55,239 nucleotides of DNA from a virus: positions 1-55,239 of IMG/VR virus record IMGVR_UViG_3300031616_000008; one strand, written 5' to 3'. The notes under the pieces were generated by a model. The model made no database searches and was not told the DNA's origin. It saw nothing but the letters and a program-made list of their open reading frames with translations. A program made the position numbers and the translations under genes. Below are positions 46,383 to 54,577 of the stretch, in pieces (within the stretch, counting starts at the first letter, position 1; each line of letters opens with the position of its first letter).

Positions 46383-46525
46383 GCGAAAGGGACGAGGCTC
46401 GCGAGGCCCGGAACCAGAAGGCCCGCGAGCAGCGCGTCCGCGAGGCGGAGGCCCAGCGTCACCTCGAACAGAAGAACAAGCGCGACAGAGAGGCTCAGGA
46501 AGAGATCGATAGACAGGATTCCTGA
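46328..46525 (+). CDS. Small charged coiled-coil protein
   Basis: 65 aa from ATG 46328, overlapping the primase gene in another frame; a shorter form from CTG 46379 is possible. Residues about 20-62 are a charged helix rich in Arg/Glu/Gln (EAREARNQKAREQRVREAEA). Similar tiny charged genes occur at 34179 and 42869. Function unknown. Confidence 0.4.
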   Translation: MLEGPAGQRRSRNAGNPLSERDEAREARNQKAREQRVREAEAQRHLEQKNKRDREAQEEIDRQDS

Positions 46526-46571
46526 TTCCCACACGGGGCGAGTTCACAGAAAGCTTCCTAGGATGGTTCAA

Positions 46572-46910
46572 ATGCGGGAGAGGATCTTGAGCGTTACGGT
46601 GCACGACTGTGAGGTGCAGACCTTTCGATCGGGCGGAGCCGGCGGTCAGAACCAGAACAAGCGGGACACCGGCGTACGGATCATCCATCACCCATCGGGG
46701 GCGCGTGGAGAGTCGCGCGAAGAGCGCTCTCAACTCCAGAACAAGAAGGCCGCCTTCCGTCGAATGGCGGAGAGCGGGAAGTTCCGGATCTGGGTCCAGG
46801 TAGCACTGGGACGTGTGGCCGCCGCGGAGATATCCACAATCAATCTCGATACGATCGAGGCAGACACAAAGGTCGAGATCATGGTAGATGGCAGGTGGAT
46901 AGATGCCTGA
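46572..46910 (+). CDS. Release-factor-like GGQ protein (RF-1 domain, ArfB/ICT1-like)
   Basis: 112 aa from ATG 46572; ATG 46563 is possible. FRSGGAGGQNQNKRDTG at residues 18-34 holds the GGQ motif at 24-26 that catalyses peptidyl-tRNA hydrolysis on the ribosome; IIHHPSGARGESREERSQLQ fits the conserved downstream region of class-I release factors. It has no stop-codon recognition domain, like ArfB/ICT1. May rescue or release stalled ribosomes in infection, or act on host ribosomes. The C-terminal 40 residues differ from ArfB. Overlaps the next gene. Confidence 0.75.
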   Translation: MRERILSVTVHDCEVQTFRSGGAGGQNQNKRDTGVRIIHHPSGARGESREERSQLQNKKAAFRRMAESGKFRIWVQVALGRVAAAEISTINLDTIEADTKVEIMVDGRWIDA

Positions 46911-47220
46911 GCGTACCGATCACGAGTATCTGTCTACTGCCTGCCTGCACGCAGGGCATGCCTACTGTCAGTCGAGCTTCGGAAAGGTGGCGGCCTGTTG
47001 CAAATTCTGTGCCGCGCCCTGCACGTGCGACTGTCATAAAAGTTACCTGTGCCTATGCCATCCCAAATCCGAGTGGCGCTACGACGAGGTTGCGTGGCGT
47101 CGCATAGTCTGGGGCGACCACGCCTGGTACGTCATGGAGCGACACGAACTGTCGGCCGACGTGCAGGCGGACCACGGCGAGCTACGGGTCAAGCTACCGG
47201 CAGTTGAGCCTGGAACGTAG
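46903..47220 (+). CDS. Cys-rich putative zinc-finger protein
   Basis: 105 aa, ATG coupled to the previous gene. ACLHAGHAYC, CCKFCAAPCTCDCHKSYLCLC are Cys/His clusters, enough for two zinc sites. The C-terminal half is a compact domain with Trp and basic residues. Last gene of the right + strand unit; the end overlaps a convergent - strand gene by 27 nt. Function unknown. Confidence 0.7.
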   Translation: MPERTDHEYLSTACLHAGHAYCQSSFGKVAACCKFCAAPCTCDCHKSYLCLCHPKSEWRYDEVAWRRIVWGDHAWYVMERHELSADVQADHGELRVKLPAVEPGT

Positions 47221-47544
47221 ATCGCTGGCCTTCGCCTCGATCACCTCAATCGCGCGCAGGGCCTCGGGTGAGGGCTCATGGCCGTCAGGGTGTTCCCAGA
47301 GCGCCATCTGACGCATGAGGAGAGCCTGCTGGCACAGCGCCTGGTAGGCCTCTTCCATCTGCCTCGTCAGGCCGGAGTTGACCAGGCCGTGGATCTGATC
47401 CAGCCGGCCGGTCAGCTCGTCCTGACGCGCCCAGTCCTCGTGTCGCTCGCGCTCGTGCTGCCTGCTCACCAGAAACCCGAGCACGAGAGGCCCGAGGGCG
47501 CCCATCGCGCCGACGATGAGAGCGACGGCGATGGCATCGCTCAC
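47194..47544 (-). CDS. Small membrane-anchored coiled-coil protein
   Basis: 116 aa from GTG 47544, coupled to the preceding stop. N-terminal hydrophobic helix (AIAVALIVGAMGALGPLVLGFLV) and a helical cytoplasmic part (HERERHEDWARQDELTGRL). Similar in plan to the holin-like protein at 9183, but distant from the endolysin; function not clear. Confidence 0.65.
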   Translation of the reverse strand: MSDAIAVALIVGAMGALGPLVLGFLVSRQHERERHEDWARQDELTGRLDQIHGLVNSGLTRQMEEAYQALCQQALLMRQMALWEHPDGHEPSPEALRAIEVIEAKASDLRSRLNCR

Positions 47545-47843
47545 AGGACCCTCAGCAACCCGGCCGGCAGGATGATGGTCTCCACGCCGTGCACGACTCT
47601 TACCCAGGCCGTCCACATGCCCGCTGTGAGCCCCGTAGACAGCCGGCGGGCAAGGTAGACGGGCCTGACACCCGATGGGTCCGTCTCCCACGTAGCGGCA
47701 GCCCACTCGGTTGTAGGTTGCGCTCCTGGAACGACCCATGCCATCGAGACCACATCCGCGGTCGGGTCGACGTAGACCCCATCTACGAGCGCCGAGACCG
47801 GCACCTTGATGTAGATGACGGCCGAGTGTGTGAACGTGAGCAT
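47541..47843 (-). CDS. Hypothetical structural-type protein
   Basis: 100 aa from ATG 47843, overlapping the repeat gene's stop. Beta-rich (LTFTHSAVIYIKVPVSALVDGVYVDPTADVVSMAWVV). Lies beside the fibre-like repeat gene, so it may be an assembly or attachment part; not recognised. Confidence 0.6.
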   Translation of the reverse strand: MLTFTHSAVIYIKVPVSALVDGVYVDPTADVVSMAWVVPGAQPTTEWAAATWETDPSGVRPVYLARRLSTGLTAGMWTAWVRVVHGVETIILPAGLLRVL

Positions 47844-48742
47844 CAGGTTTCCTCGCTGACGTCGTGCCTGATCCAGGCGGTGAACGATTCGTTGGCGAGC
47901 CACACCAGCTCCAGATCGCCCACCCGCCACGATGACATGGGATCTTCCGTCAGCCATGCGCTCGTGGCGTCCTCGGCCCGCCACGGCGAGAATGGGGCGC
48001 CCAGGGTGATGTCTTCATCGGGCGGGAAGGTCACGATAACCAGGCCGGCCGTGAAGCTGTCGGTCAGTCCCGCGCTGTCCGTACGCGCGAAATCTTGCTC
48101 GAACGCGGTGGTATCCGTGAGGCCGGCGCTGTCGGTCCGGACCAGGGACTGCTGGAAGAAGGCGTTGTCGGTCAGGCCGGCAAGGTCGGTCTGCGTGACG
48201 CTCTTGATAGACAGGACCGTGGAGCTGTCGGTCAGGCCCGCGCTATCAGTGCGGACCAGGTCCTGCTCGAATGCGGCGCTGTCAGTGAGGCCTGCCGAGT
48301 CAGTGCGGACCAGGTCCTGCTCGAACGCGATCGTGTCGGTCAGGCCGGCGCTGTCGGTCTGCGTGACCAGCTTGATGGACTGGACTACCGAGGTGTCGGT
48401 CAGGCCCGCGCTATCGGTCCTAACCAGGTCCTGCTCGAACGCGGTCGTATCGGTCAGGCCCGCGCTGTCCGTACGTACGAGATCCTGCTCGAAGATCGCG
48501 CTATCGGTCAGGCCAGCCAGGTCGGTACGGACTAGGTCCTGCTCGAACGCGGTGGTGTCAGTGAGGCCGGCTGAGTCAGTGCGGACGAGCGCCTGCTGCA
48601 AGGCCGTCGTGTCGGTAAGGCCCGCGCTATCGGTACGGACCAGGTCCTGCTCGAACGCGGTGGTGTCAGTGAGGCCGGCCGAGTCGGTGGCCGTCTGGGT
48701 GAAGGCGGTTCCAGAAGCGCGGCGTGCCAGAAGAAGTGACAC
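47843..48742 (-). CDS. Repeat protein, fibre-like (12 DSAGLTD repeats)
   Basis: 299 aa, GTG start after GAGGAGG. Residues about 19-240 are 12 units of 18 aa (two of 20) with consensus TDSAGLTDTTAFEQDLVR. Fixed AGLTD and variable positions that track one another suggest a repeated beta-solenoid or spiral shaft. The C-terminal 65 residues form a Trp-rich head (APFSPWRAEDATSAW). Probably a tail or head fibre whose length varies by repeat number. Beside other structural-like genes but separated from the main virion operon. Confidence 0.7.
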   Translation of the reverse strand: MSLLLARRASGTAFTQTATDSAGLTDTTAFEQDLVRTDSAGLTDTTALQQALVRTDSAGLTDTTAFEQDLVRTDLAGLTDSAIFEQDLVRTDSAGLTDTTAFEQDLVRTDSAGLTDTSVVQSIKLVTQTDSAGLTDTIAFEQDLVRTDSAGLTDSAAFEQDLVRTDSAGLTDSSTVLSIKSVTQTDLAGLTDNAFFQQSLVRTDSAGLTDTTAFEQDFARTDSAGLTDSFTAGLVIVTFPPDEDITLGAPFSPWRAEDATSAWLTEDPMSSWRVGDLELVWLANESFTAWIRHDVSEET

Positions 48743-48770
48743 GACGCGCCTCCTCGACTACCTGGGGCTG

Positions 48771-48947
48771 TTAGGCGTCCGGAGTCTCGCTGGTGCCGGC
48801 GCGGACGGAAACGGCGAACTCGGGGGCGATCGGGTTGGTGTTCTGGTAGTCGATGAGTAGCTGTCCGGCGAGGGCCGCGTTGTCGGCGGGAACGGCTACG
48901 GGAGCGCCGCCTGCGATGGTGATGACGAGGACGTTGCTAGTGGCCAT
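48771..48947 (-). CDS. Small hypothetical structural-type protein
   Basis: 58 aa, ATG with GGAGTGAATC upstream. MATSNVLVITIAGGAPVAVPADNAALAGQL is a small hydrophobic beta/helix domain. It fits exactly between neighbours and fills the 208-nt gap. Function unknown. Confidence 0.55.
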   Translation of the reverse strand: MATSNVLVITIAGGAPVAVPADNAALAGQLLIDYQNTNPIAPEFAVSVRAGTSETPDA

Positions 48948-48950
48948 GAT

Positions 48951-50411
48951 TCACTCCATGTATGCGTCGAAGGTAACTAGGAAGGTTATGACACCTACGG
49001 TGGTGACGACGCCCTGGTTCTTGGCGGCGATCACAACGAATTCACCTGCGTTGACGGCGATGGGAGTAGCGAATCTCATGCTCACACCCGCCCCCGTGAC
49101 TCCTACCGCGGCTGTTGCCGCGTAGGTCTCATAGCCCAGAGCGATACGCCTAGGCGCCTTCGTCGCGATACCTTCGGCCGTAGTCAGAGAGAGCGCCGTA
49201 CTGCCGAAAGCTACCGAATAGGCGTACAGGACGGGGCCACCCGTCAAGGCGGTGGTGACGGCGCCCTGAATCTGAATTCCCGTGACGTACATCGTGCGCG
49301 GGGTCTGCGTCACCGAGCCGGCCGGGTTCTGATATGAGCAGACGATGCCATCAGTCCCGACAGCCAGTGTCGGAAGAGCCGAGAACTGACCGCCGAGCCC
49401 AGTGCCAAGGGCCGCGGTCGTGTTCGTCATCGTGGCGCCAGCGCCAGCCGCCAGGTTGTTGGCGTAGCCGGCGGTAGAGCCCATCGTGCCGCCATCCTGG
49501 CCCTGCGCGGCGATCAGCCCCATTCCGGCCTGCTGGTCGGGATAGGCCTTGCCCGTATTCAGGTCCTGCTGGGCGACGACAGCGTTCGCGATCTTGAGCT
49601 GGACGGCTGCTCCCGCCGTCCCGGTGAACGCCATTCGGATCGAGATGGGCGCGGACAGGGCCTGAAACGGCGGACCGTTGCTCGACGGGACCGGGATGAT
49701 GCCGAGCAGAATTCGGGGGTCTGAGGTGCTGCTCGCGCCCCAGAACTCGATCCGGTAGTGATTGATGACGATTCTGTAGGTCGTGTTGTCGTTGACGACC
49801 ATCGCGCCCGGAGCGAGCAGGGTTGTGGAGAACTCGGTGCCGTTGTAGTTGAGGACGCCCAACAGCCCGGAAGCCGCGTTGAACCGGAAGTAGACCCCAT
49901 CACCGGGCGTGAATGGAGTCGAGCCGAGGTTCGCGGCGAACAGGCCCACCTCGGCTACCGAGTTGGTCGGCATCACGATGGATCGGAATTCGCTGAACTC
50001 GAACACCATCGGGCCTTGGCCGACCATGGTGAAGGTCCGATAGGTCTGGTAGATCGCCGCCGCGCCGGTAGTGGTGACAGCGCCGTTGTTGAGGATCAGG
50101 TATCCGTTGGCCTGTGCGGTCGTGAATGTCGTGACCGCCGACCGCCAGATGCTTGTGTTCTGGGCGCTGGCGTTGAAGTACGAAGAGAACTGAGGCGTAT
50201 CGATGCCGACTGACAGCCGGTTGAAGATCGAGGCGTTCGGCTGGCGCAGTACGCGCGCGCCAGTGACCTCTCCATCGTCGACCTCGGCCTGGATCGAGAC
50301 GTAGCCGGCCTGCGTCTCGACCTGAGGCATGGTCACCTTCAGGTTGCCGTTGGCGTCGACCTCCGCGCCGGTACCGGAAACTACGCCGCGAACAATCGCA
50401 TCCATGCCCAT
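48951..50411 (-). CDS. Large structural / fibre protein
   Basis: 486 aa. Beta-rich throughout, with Asn/Gly/Thr/Ala repeats (YQTYRTFTMVGQGPMVFEFSEF; APRRIALGYETYAATAAVGVTG), consistent with a head or tail fibre or tip domain. N-terminus MGMDAIVRGVVSGTGAEVDANGNLKVTMP is a common start of fibre proteins. Role by composition only. Confidence 0.6.
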   Translation of the reverse strand: MGMDAIVRGVVSGTGAEVDANGNLKVTMPQVETQAGYVSIQAEVDDGEVTGARVLRQPNASIFNRLSVGIDTPQFSSYFNASAQNTSIWRSAVTTFTTAQANGYLILNNGAVTTTGAAAIYQTYRTFTMVGQGPMVFEFSEFRSIVMPTNSVAEVGLFAANLGSTPFTPGDGVYFRFNAASGLLGVLNYNGTEFSTTLLAPGAMVVNDNTTYRIVINHYRIEFWGASSTSDPRILLGIIPVPSSNGPPFQALSAPISIRMAFTGTAGAAVQLKIANAVVAQQDLNTGKAYPDQQAGMGLIAAQGQDGGTMGSTAGYANNLAAGAGATMTNTTAALGTGLGGQFSALPTLAVGTDGIVCSYQNPAGSVTQTPRTMYVTGIQIQGAVTTALTGGPVLYAYSVAFGSTALSLTTAEGIATKAPRRIALGYETYAATAAVGVTGAGVSMRFATPIAVNAGEFVVIAAKNQGVVTTVGVITFLVTFDAYME

Positions 50412-50426
50412 AAGTTTCAGTTTCCC

Positions 50427-50717
50427 TTAGTCGGACCAGATCCAGCGAACCAGGAACGTGCCGGTCATGCGCTGCGTCGACCTTGCGTTGATGGTAAAGC
50501 CAGTGCCGGCGGTTGGGACCGTACAGGCCAGCCCGACCAGCACATTCGCATAGCCGGCATCGGATGCGGTGTGGCTGCCCGACACTTCGGCCATCATGAA
50601 CGCCTCGACGGAAGACGTCGCGGAGATGGAAGTCTGCCCAGTGACGACGAGGTTGGCCTCATTCAAGCCTGGATGAGCGCCGAAGTTGATGGTTCCTGAG
50701 CCGATTCCTGTTGCCAT
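50427..50717 (-). CDS. Small structural-type protein
   Basis: 96 aa. Beta-rich (GSGTINFGAHPGLNEANLVVTG...FLVRWIWSD). Sits one base downstream of the next gene's stop. Likely a virion decoration or fibre head piece; unproven. Confidence 0.6.
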   Translation of the reverse strand: MATGIGSGTINFGAHPGLNEANLVVTGQTSISATSSVEAFMMAEVSGSHTASDAGYANVLVGLACTVPTAGTGFTINARSTQRMTGTFLVRWIWSD

Positions 50718-51302
50718 TTAGACGCCTAGGAACTTGGCATTCCACGTAATGACAAGGGTGTCGGTGGCCGTCTTGTTGATGGCCGTGAAGGTGATCCGAT
50801 GCGACGTGTTGGCCGCCGTGCTCGTGGCGTCCGTACCGGCGTCGTTCACGATGACCGACTCGGCGATCGCCGCGTTGGTGGCCACACCAGCGCCCCAGGT
50901 GGTCTTGTACTGCCCGTTCACGCCCAGGCCGGCGCCGAGGTTCTGGGTGACTGGGAAGGTCGCGTCGAATGCCTTGTTGGAGGCCGCGATGTAGGTCACG
51001 AGAGCCGCGCCCGCGCCAGCCTTCGAGGGCGCCGTCACGCCCGTGCCCAGCTTCATGCCGGTCATCTTGGTGGGCTGCGCGGGAGCCGCCGGAGTGACCA
51101 GCGCGATCGCCATGCCCGCGTAGTAGAGGTCGCCAGCGTCGGTGATGAGGTTGCCGCCGCGACGCTCGTCCTTGAGGTTGCCGTTCTCATCGAACAGTTG
51201 GATGAGGACGTTCCCCGTGAAGACTGGACTGGCCTCCGGCTCGAACACCTCGATCTGGACGGCCGGGACCACAACGAGCGGCTCTTCGGGGTAGTCAATC
51301 AC
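50718..51302 (-). CDS. Structural-type protein
   Basis: 194 aa from GTG 51302, overlapping the previous stop. Contains LFDENGNLKDERRGGNLITDAGDLYYAGMAIALVTP, a motif of N-terminal domains in phage structural proteins, and a beta-rich C-terminus. Not identified further. Confidence 0.6.
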   Translation of the reverse strand: MIDYPEEPLVVVPAVQIEVFEPEASPVFTGNVLIQLFDENGNLKDERRGGNLITDAGDLYYAGMAIALVTPAAPAQPTKMTGMKLGTGVTAPSKAGAGAALVTYIAASNKAFDATFPVTQNLGAGLGVNGQYKTTWGAGVATNAAIAESVIVNDAGTDATSTAANTSHRITFTAINKTATDTLVITWNAKFLGV

Positions 51303-51610
51303 GAGGGAATACCGGCCTTCCCGTGCTCGGTGGGCCATTCGCCCGTGGCTTCCTTGTGAAGGTTGGCGCACAGGCCCTGCGGGTCCTTCGGGAAGTACTT
51401 CGTCAGATGGCGCACGCACCGGTCAAAGGAGCCCTTGACTCCCCAGCCGATCTTCGCGGCGCCCGCACCGTGAGCCCAGTACTCCTTCAGGCGGGTCGGA
51501 TCGCCCGGGTGAAGGTCGGTACCGAACTGGTTTATCCATGCAGAAAGCTCAGCACAGTCGAGGTGTGCGCCTTGACGGCGGGCGATCGACATGCTGAGCT
51601 TTCCGGCCAT
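51299..51610 (-). CDS. Hypothetical protein (capsid-protease-tail-like module)
   Basis: 103 aa. FDRCVRHLTKYFPKDPQGLCANLHKEATGEWP is a compact conserved pattern with two Cys, seen at the ends of head proteins in some phages from my memory. It stands alone here. Function unknown. Confidence 0.6.
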   Translation of the reverse strand: MAGKLSMSIARRQGAHLDCAELSAWINQFGTDLHPGDPTRLKEYWAHGAGAAKIGWGVKGSFDRCVRHLTKYFPKDPQGLCANLHKEATGEWPTEHGKAGIPS

Positions 51611-51629
51611 GCCCTAAGACTAGGGCCTA

Positions 51630-52058
51630 TCAGGCGTTATCCATAGATCCAAACCGCGGAGCAACTTCGGCGGCGATGCCATTGGTGATGACCTTCTCGA
51701 CTTCAGGGTCGGAGATGATCTCGTTGATCGTCCCCATGTCCAGGCGTAGATCGTCGGGAACGTCGGCGTCCCAACTGGCGATCTTCGCCTTGTCGCGCCT
51801 GGCCATGGCGATCATCTCGGTCAGGACAGGGTCGACGTGCGGGACAGGAAGCCCATCGGACAAGATGCCGAACACGGACAGGAGCTTCATCGGCACCTTG
51901 TGGCCGGCCCCGTAGTGCTCGCCGATGTGGTCGAGCATCTTCTTGGGCGCGAGATGGGGCTCCCCGGGTAGGAGCACGCACTCCACGCAGACGTAGCCGC
52001 CCTCGCAGTGCTCCAGCACGTAGAGGTCGCACTCGGGCGCGAACCGCGCGTAGGCCAT
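51630..52058 (-). CDS. Hypothetical protein
   Basis: 142 aa from ATG 52058 with AGGAGG upstream, overlapping the RapZ-like gene's stop. Residues about 1-60 contain ECDLYVLEHCEGGYVCVECVLL (possible Cys site); the C-terminal half is helical and acidic. No family recognised. Confidence 0.65.
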   Translation of the reverse strand: MAYARFAPECDLYVLEHCEGGYVCVECVLLPGEPHLAPKKMLDHIGEHYGAGHKVPMKLLSVFGILSDGLPVPHVDPVLTEMIAMARRDKAKIASWDADVPDDLRLDMGTINEIISDPEVEKVITNGIAAEVAPRFGSMDNA

Positions 52059-52423
52059 CAGGCCTCCTTCCTGGGCAGGATCGGCTTGGCGATGTCGCGG
52101 TGCAGGACCTCGACGTCGATAAATCCTCCGTATACATCGACGAACTCCTCGACGATAACGACAGATCGATGCCTTCCGCCCGAGCAGCCAACAGCGACCG
52201 AGGAGATCCCGCAGTTGCCGGGAAGCACGCCAGCCAGCAACTCCACAATCCCCAGTGCGTTCCTTGTCCTCATGACAGAGCGTTGCACGGCCCTGTTGAG
52301 GCCGGTCAGCTCGACCAGGTCTGAGTGATCCGCGGGATCGTCCATGATCCTCCGAAGGTCGATCGTCACGTCGGCCTCCGGCGGATCGCCGTGGCGATAG
52401 CCGAACGAGATCAACTTGATCAT
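52058..52423 (-). CDS. RapZ C-terminal-domain-like protein
   Basis: 121 aa from ATG 52423. SFGYRHGDPPEADVTIDLR at residues 6-24, ELTGLN at 38-43, VAVGCSGGRHRSVVIVEE at 76-93 with the GCxGGxHRSV core (79-88) and HRDI at 108-111 match the RNA-binding C-terminal domain of RapZ, without its N-terminal ATPase. RapZ delivers small RNAs to RNase E in enterobacteria; the actinobacterial role is unclear. A phage copy could bind RNA, such as the structured RNA or host sRNAs. Overlaps both neighbours. Confidence 0.75.
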   Translation of the reverse strand: MIKLISFGYRHGDPPEADVTIDLRRIMDDPADHSDLVELTGLNRAVQRSVMRTRNALGIVELLAGVLPGNCGISSVAVGCSGGRHRSVVIVEEFVDVYGGFIDVEVLHRDIAKPILPRKEA

Positions 52424-52821
52424 TGCTCGTGTCCCTCGTCGACCCACCCGCAAAGACCCGCGCAATCATCATGGAAGCCGGCCAAATGGGCCTCCTGGTC
52501 ATACTGCTTCTCCTCGGCCACGGCCGAACTCTTCTCGTAGCGTCGGAGGCTGGCCGTCAAGGACGCGATCGGATCTTCTTCCTTATCGTCTGATTGCTTC
52601 TCCTCGGCCACGCTCCTCTCAACCAGGTAGCAGAAGGCGACCCCCTCGTCGGTGGGTTCCAGCCAGTAGTCGTTGTCGAACTTGAGGGACCGTCCGTTCT
52701 TGACCATGAATTCCTGCTGGAGGGTAGAGAGGATAGTGCTCAGGTCCTTGGCGCTCACGGGAGCCGTCAGCTCGAACCTGACCGTCGTACGTACGGACAC
52801 CACCCTGCGATAGGTGGTCAT
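52420..52821 (-). CDS. Hypothetical protein with AEEKQ repeat
   Basis: 133 aa, ATG coupled to the next gene by an ATGA overlap. N-terminal alpha/beta half, then acidic helical C-terminus with a duplicated VAEEKQ motif (at residues about 68 and 101); the DNA shows the duplicated CTTCTCCTCGGCCACG. Cys/Trp at the end (GLCGWVDEG). Function unknown. Confidence 0.65.
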   Translation of the reverse strand: MTTYRRVVSVRTTVRFELTAPVSAKDLSTILSTLQQEFMVKNGRSLKFDNDYWLEPTDEGVAFCYLVERSVAEEKQSDDKEEDPIASLTASLRRYEKSSAVAEEKQYDQEAHLAGFHDDCAGLCGWVDEGHEQ

Positions 52822-53024
52822 CGCTCCTCCTCGGAGAAGTAGGTATCGCGCAGGGCGATGTACTCCTTGCCGCCCGGCATCTCGCCGAGGACCGCATCAG
52901 CCTGATCCTTGGTCAGGGACTCGGGCTCGGCCCACTGGCAGAAGCCAGAGTCGTGATCCTCTTCGTGATCCTTCTCCAGGACGCAGAAGCCCCCATGCGA
53001 GCAGTACTGCTGGCATTCGCTCAT
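52818..53024 (-). CDS. Small Cys/His-rich protein
   Basis: 68 aa, ATG coupled to the metallophosphoesterase stop. CQQYCSHGGFC and HDSGFCQW give Cys/His pairs as for a zinc finger. Acidic. Function unknown. Confidence 0.65.
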   Translation of the reverse strand: MSECQQYCSHGGFCVLEKDHEEDHDSGFCQWAEPESLTKDQADAVLGEMPGGKEYIALRDTYFSEEER

Positions 53025-53884
53025 GACAGCTCCATCCCGGGCGGCAGGGCGATCTCGAAGGATGCGGAAACCTCCGACACCTCAGGGTTCTCGGTATCAA
53101 ACACGTACCAGCTCTGCTGGGGAGCGGCGGCATCGTTGAGAAGGAACGACGTCTGATCCTGCGTGTTGCAGTCCAGGCCCTCCAGGCGGAAGCGCTGCTT
53201 GCCCTCCTCGTTGAATCGAACCTCGGTGTAGCGGTAGTGAAGGTGTCCGTGGAAGTAGTAGCTCGGACGGAGGACCTCGATAGCCCGCTCCAGGCGTTCC
53301 TGATTCGCGAAGCACTCCACGAATTCCTTGCGGTTCCAGCCCGGTGTGGACGAGCGGGGCTTGTCGTGGGCGAGCATCACGTCGACCGTCTCGGGCGCCG
53401 CCCGGTCCAGGATCTCCTCCATCTCCTCGTTGGTCATCTCCTCCTCGGGGAACCAGAGCGACTCGGGCTTGCCGGTCTTGGCCTCGCGCTCCAGCCGGGA
53501 CTCCTTGTCCACGCTGTACGCGCCACCGAGGGAAATGAACTGCTTTCCGCCCCACTCCCACTGGTGACCGCGGGGGGAGTAGCGCACGTATGGGCGCACC
53601 ATCAGGAAGCCCTCACCGTCGCCGGTCTCGGCCGTCCAGCCGTACTTCTCCAGCAGCAGGGACGTCTTGTCGTGGTTGCCGTCGAGGAAGTAGATGGGAA
53701 TGTTCTTCAGGTTCGCGTTCAGGTTCGCGCGATCCAGGAAGTTGATCCCCTCGTTCATGTGCTCCCAGTAACCGAAGTCGCCCAGCACGAAGATGCGATC
53801 GCATCCCTCGCGCTGGGCGACCTGGAGCAGGTAACGCACATGGGAACCATCCCCATGCGTGTCACCTGCCATCAAGATCTTCAC
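53021..53884 (-). CDS. Calcineurin-like metallophosphoesterase
   Basis: 287 aa, ATG. Metal-binding motifs are all present: GDTHG (residues 7-11), GDFG (35-38), GNHD (69-72), AHDKP (about 172-176) and GHLH (about 214-217). A two-metal phosphoesterase acting on nucleotides, RNA ends or phosphoproteins. In phages these often act on polynucleotide ends or signalling nucleotides; the substrate here is not known. Coupled to both neighbours. Confidence 0.85.
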   Translation of the reverse strand: MKILMAGDTHGDGSHVRYLLQVAQREGCDRIFVLGDFGYWEHMNEGINFLDRANLNANLKNIPIYFLDGNHDKTSLLLEKYGWTAETGDGEGFLMVRPYVRYSPRGHQWEWGGKQFISLGGAYSVDKESRLEREAKTGKPESLWFPEEEMTNEEMEEILDRAAPETVDVMLAHDKPRSSTPGWNRKEFVECFANQERLERAIEVLRPSYYFHGHLHYRYTEVRFNEEGKQRFRLEGLDCNTQDQTSFLLNDAAAPQQSWYVFDTENPEVSEVSASFEIALPPGMELS

Positions 53885-54189
53885 TACTTTTCCTTCCGCT
53901 TCCTGATCTGATCGGCGAGCCTCCTGGCCGCCTCGCGCGCGTCGGCTGCCTGCTTGGCTGCGGCGGCCTGCCTGGCAGCGGCGCGAGCCGCCTTCTCGGC
54001 TCGGTCTGCGGCATCCTTGGCGGCCTTGATGCGGGCGTCCTCCGCCCGCTTCTCGTTGTCCTTCTTGACCAGCTCCGCGGCTGCTTCCGCGACGAGCCTC
54101 CGGCGAGCTGCTTCGAGTTGGCGCTTAGCCTCCTCGCGGCGCCTGAGGGCGTCCTCGGACTGTCTACCGCCGGTGCGATCTCCCGGCAT
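53884..54189 (-). CDS. Ala/Arg/Lys-rich coiled-coil protein
   Basis: 101 aa, ATG overlapping the next stop. Almost entirely a charged helix (EEAKRQLEAARRRLVAEAAA, KAAKDAADRAEKAARAAARQ). Coiled-coil or DNA-coating type. Function unknown. Confidence 0.65.
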   Translation of the reverse strand: MPGDRTGGRQSEDALRRREEAKRQLEAARRRLVAEAAAELVKKDNEKRAEDARIKAAKDAADRAEKAARAAARQAAAAKQAADAREAARRLADQIRKRKEK

Positions 54190-54196
54190 GGACTCC

Positions 54197-54577
54197 TCAG
54201 CTCCTCTCCGCGAGCCTTCGCTCCCAGGCGTTTATCCCCGCGACGTAGGCCGGGTACTTCTCGATCGCGTGCTCGTTGGCCTTGGTGATGGCCACGTCCA
54301 GCGCGAAGGTGTTCTGCTCGATCCACTCTTCATCGATGTCGGAGTTCTGCGGTATCGGAATGAGCACCCCGCTCGACTGCCGGCTGTAGTGGTAGTCCAC
54401 CTCGATGTACCACTTGTCGACGTCGAAGCGCTTGACCTTGATCGGGCGGTCTCGCGCGTACTCGGTCAGGTAGGGACCGGAGCCGGTCAGCTCCACCGTG
54501 TAGACCGTGGCAAGCGCGGTGGCCATCACGTGCTGATCCCAGCCCTCGGGCAGCTCCTCGATCATCTCCTCGATCAT
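54197..54577 (-). CDS. Hypothetical protein
   Basis: 126 aa from ATG 54577, chosen because GGACGGAG precedes it and it overlaps the previous stop (ATGA). Mixed alpha/beta with VYTVELTGSGPYLTEYARDRPIKVKRFDVDKWYIEVDYHYS. No family recognised. Confidence 0.65.
   Translation of the reverse strand: MIEEMIEELPEGWDQHVMATALATVYTVELTGSGPYLTEYARDRPIKVKRFDVDKWYIEVDYHYSRQSSGVLIPIPQNSDIDEEWIEQNTFALDVAITKANEHAIEKYPAYVAGINAWERRLAERS

Noticed and set aside
45264-46733. 489-aa open frame on the - strand
   Set aside because: Antisense to the primase-helicase with SF3 motifs; Arg/His/Leu-rich shadow composition.
47843-48742. CRISPR array
   Set aside because: Repeated 54-60 nt units are in frame and encode a repetitive protein; no spacers.
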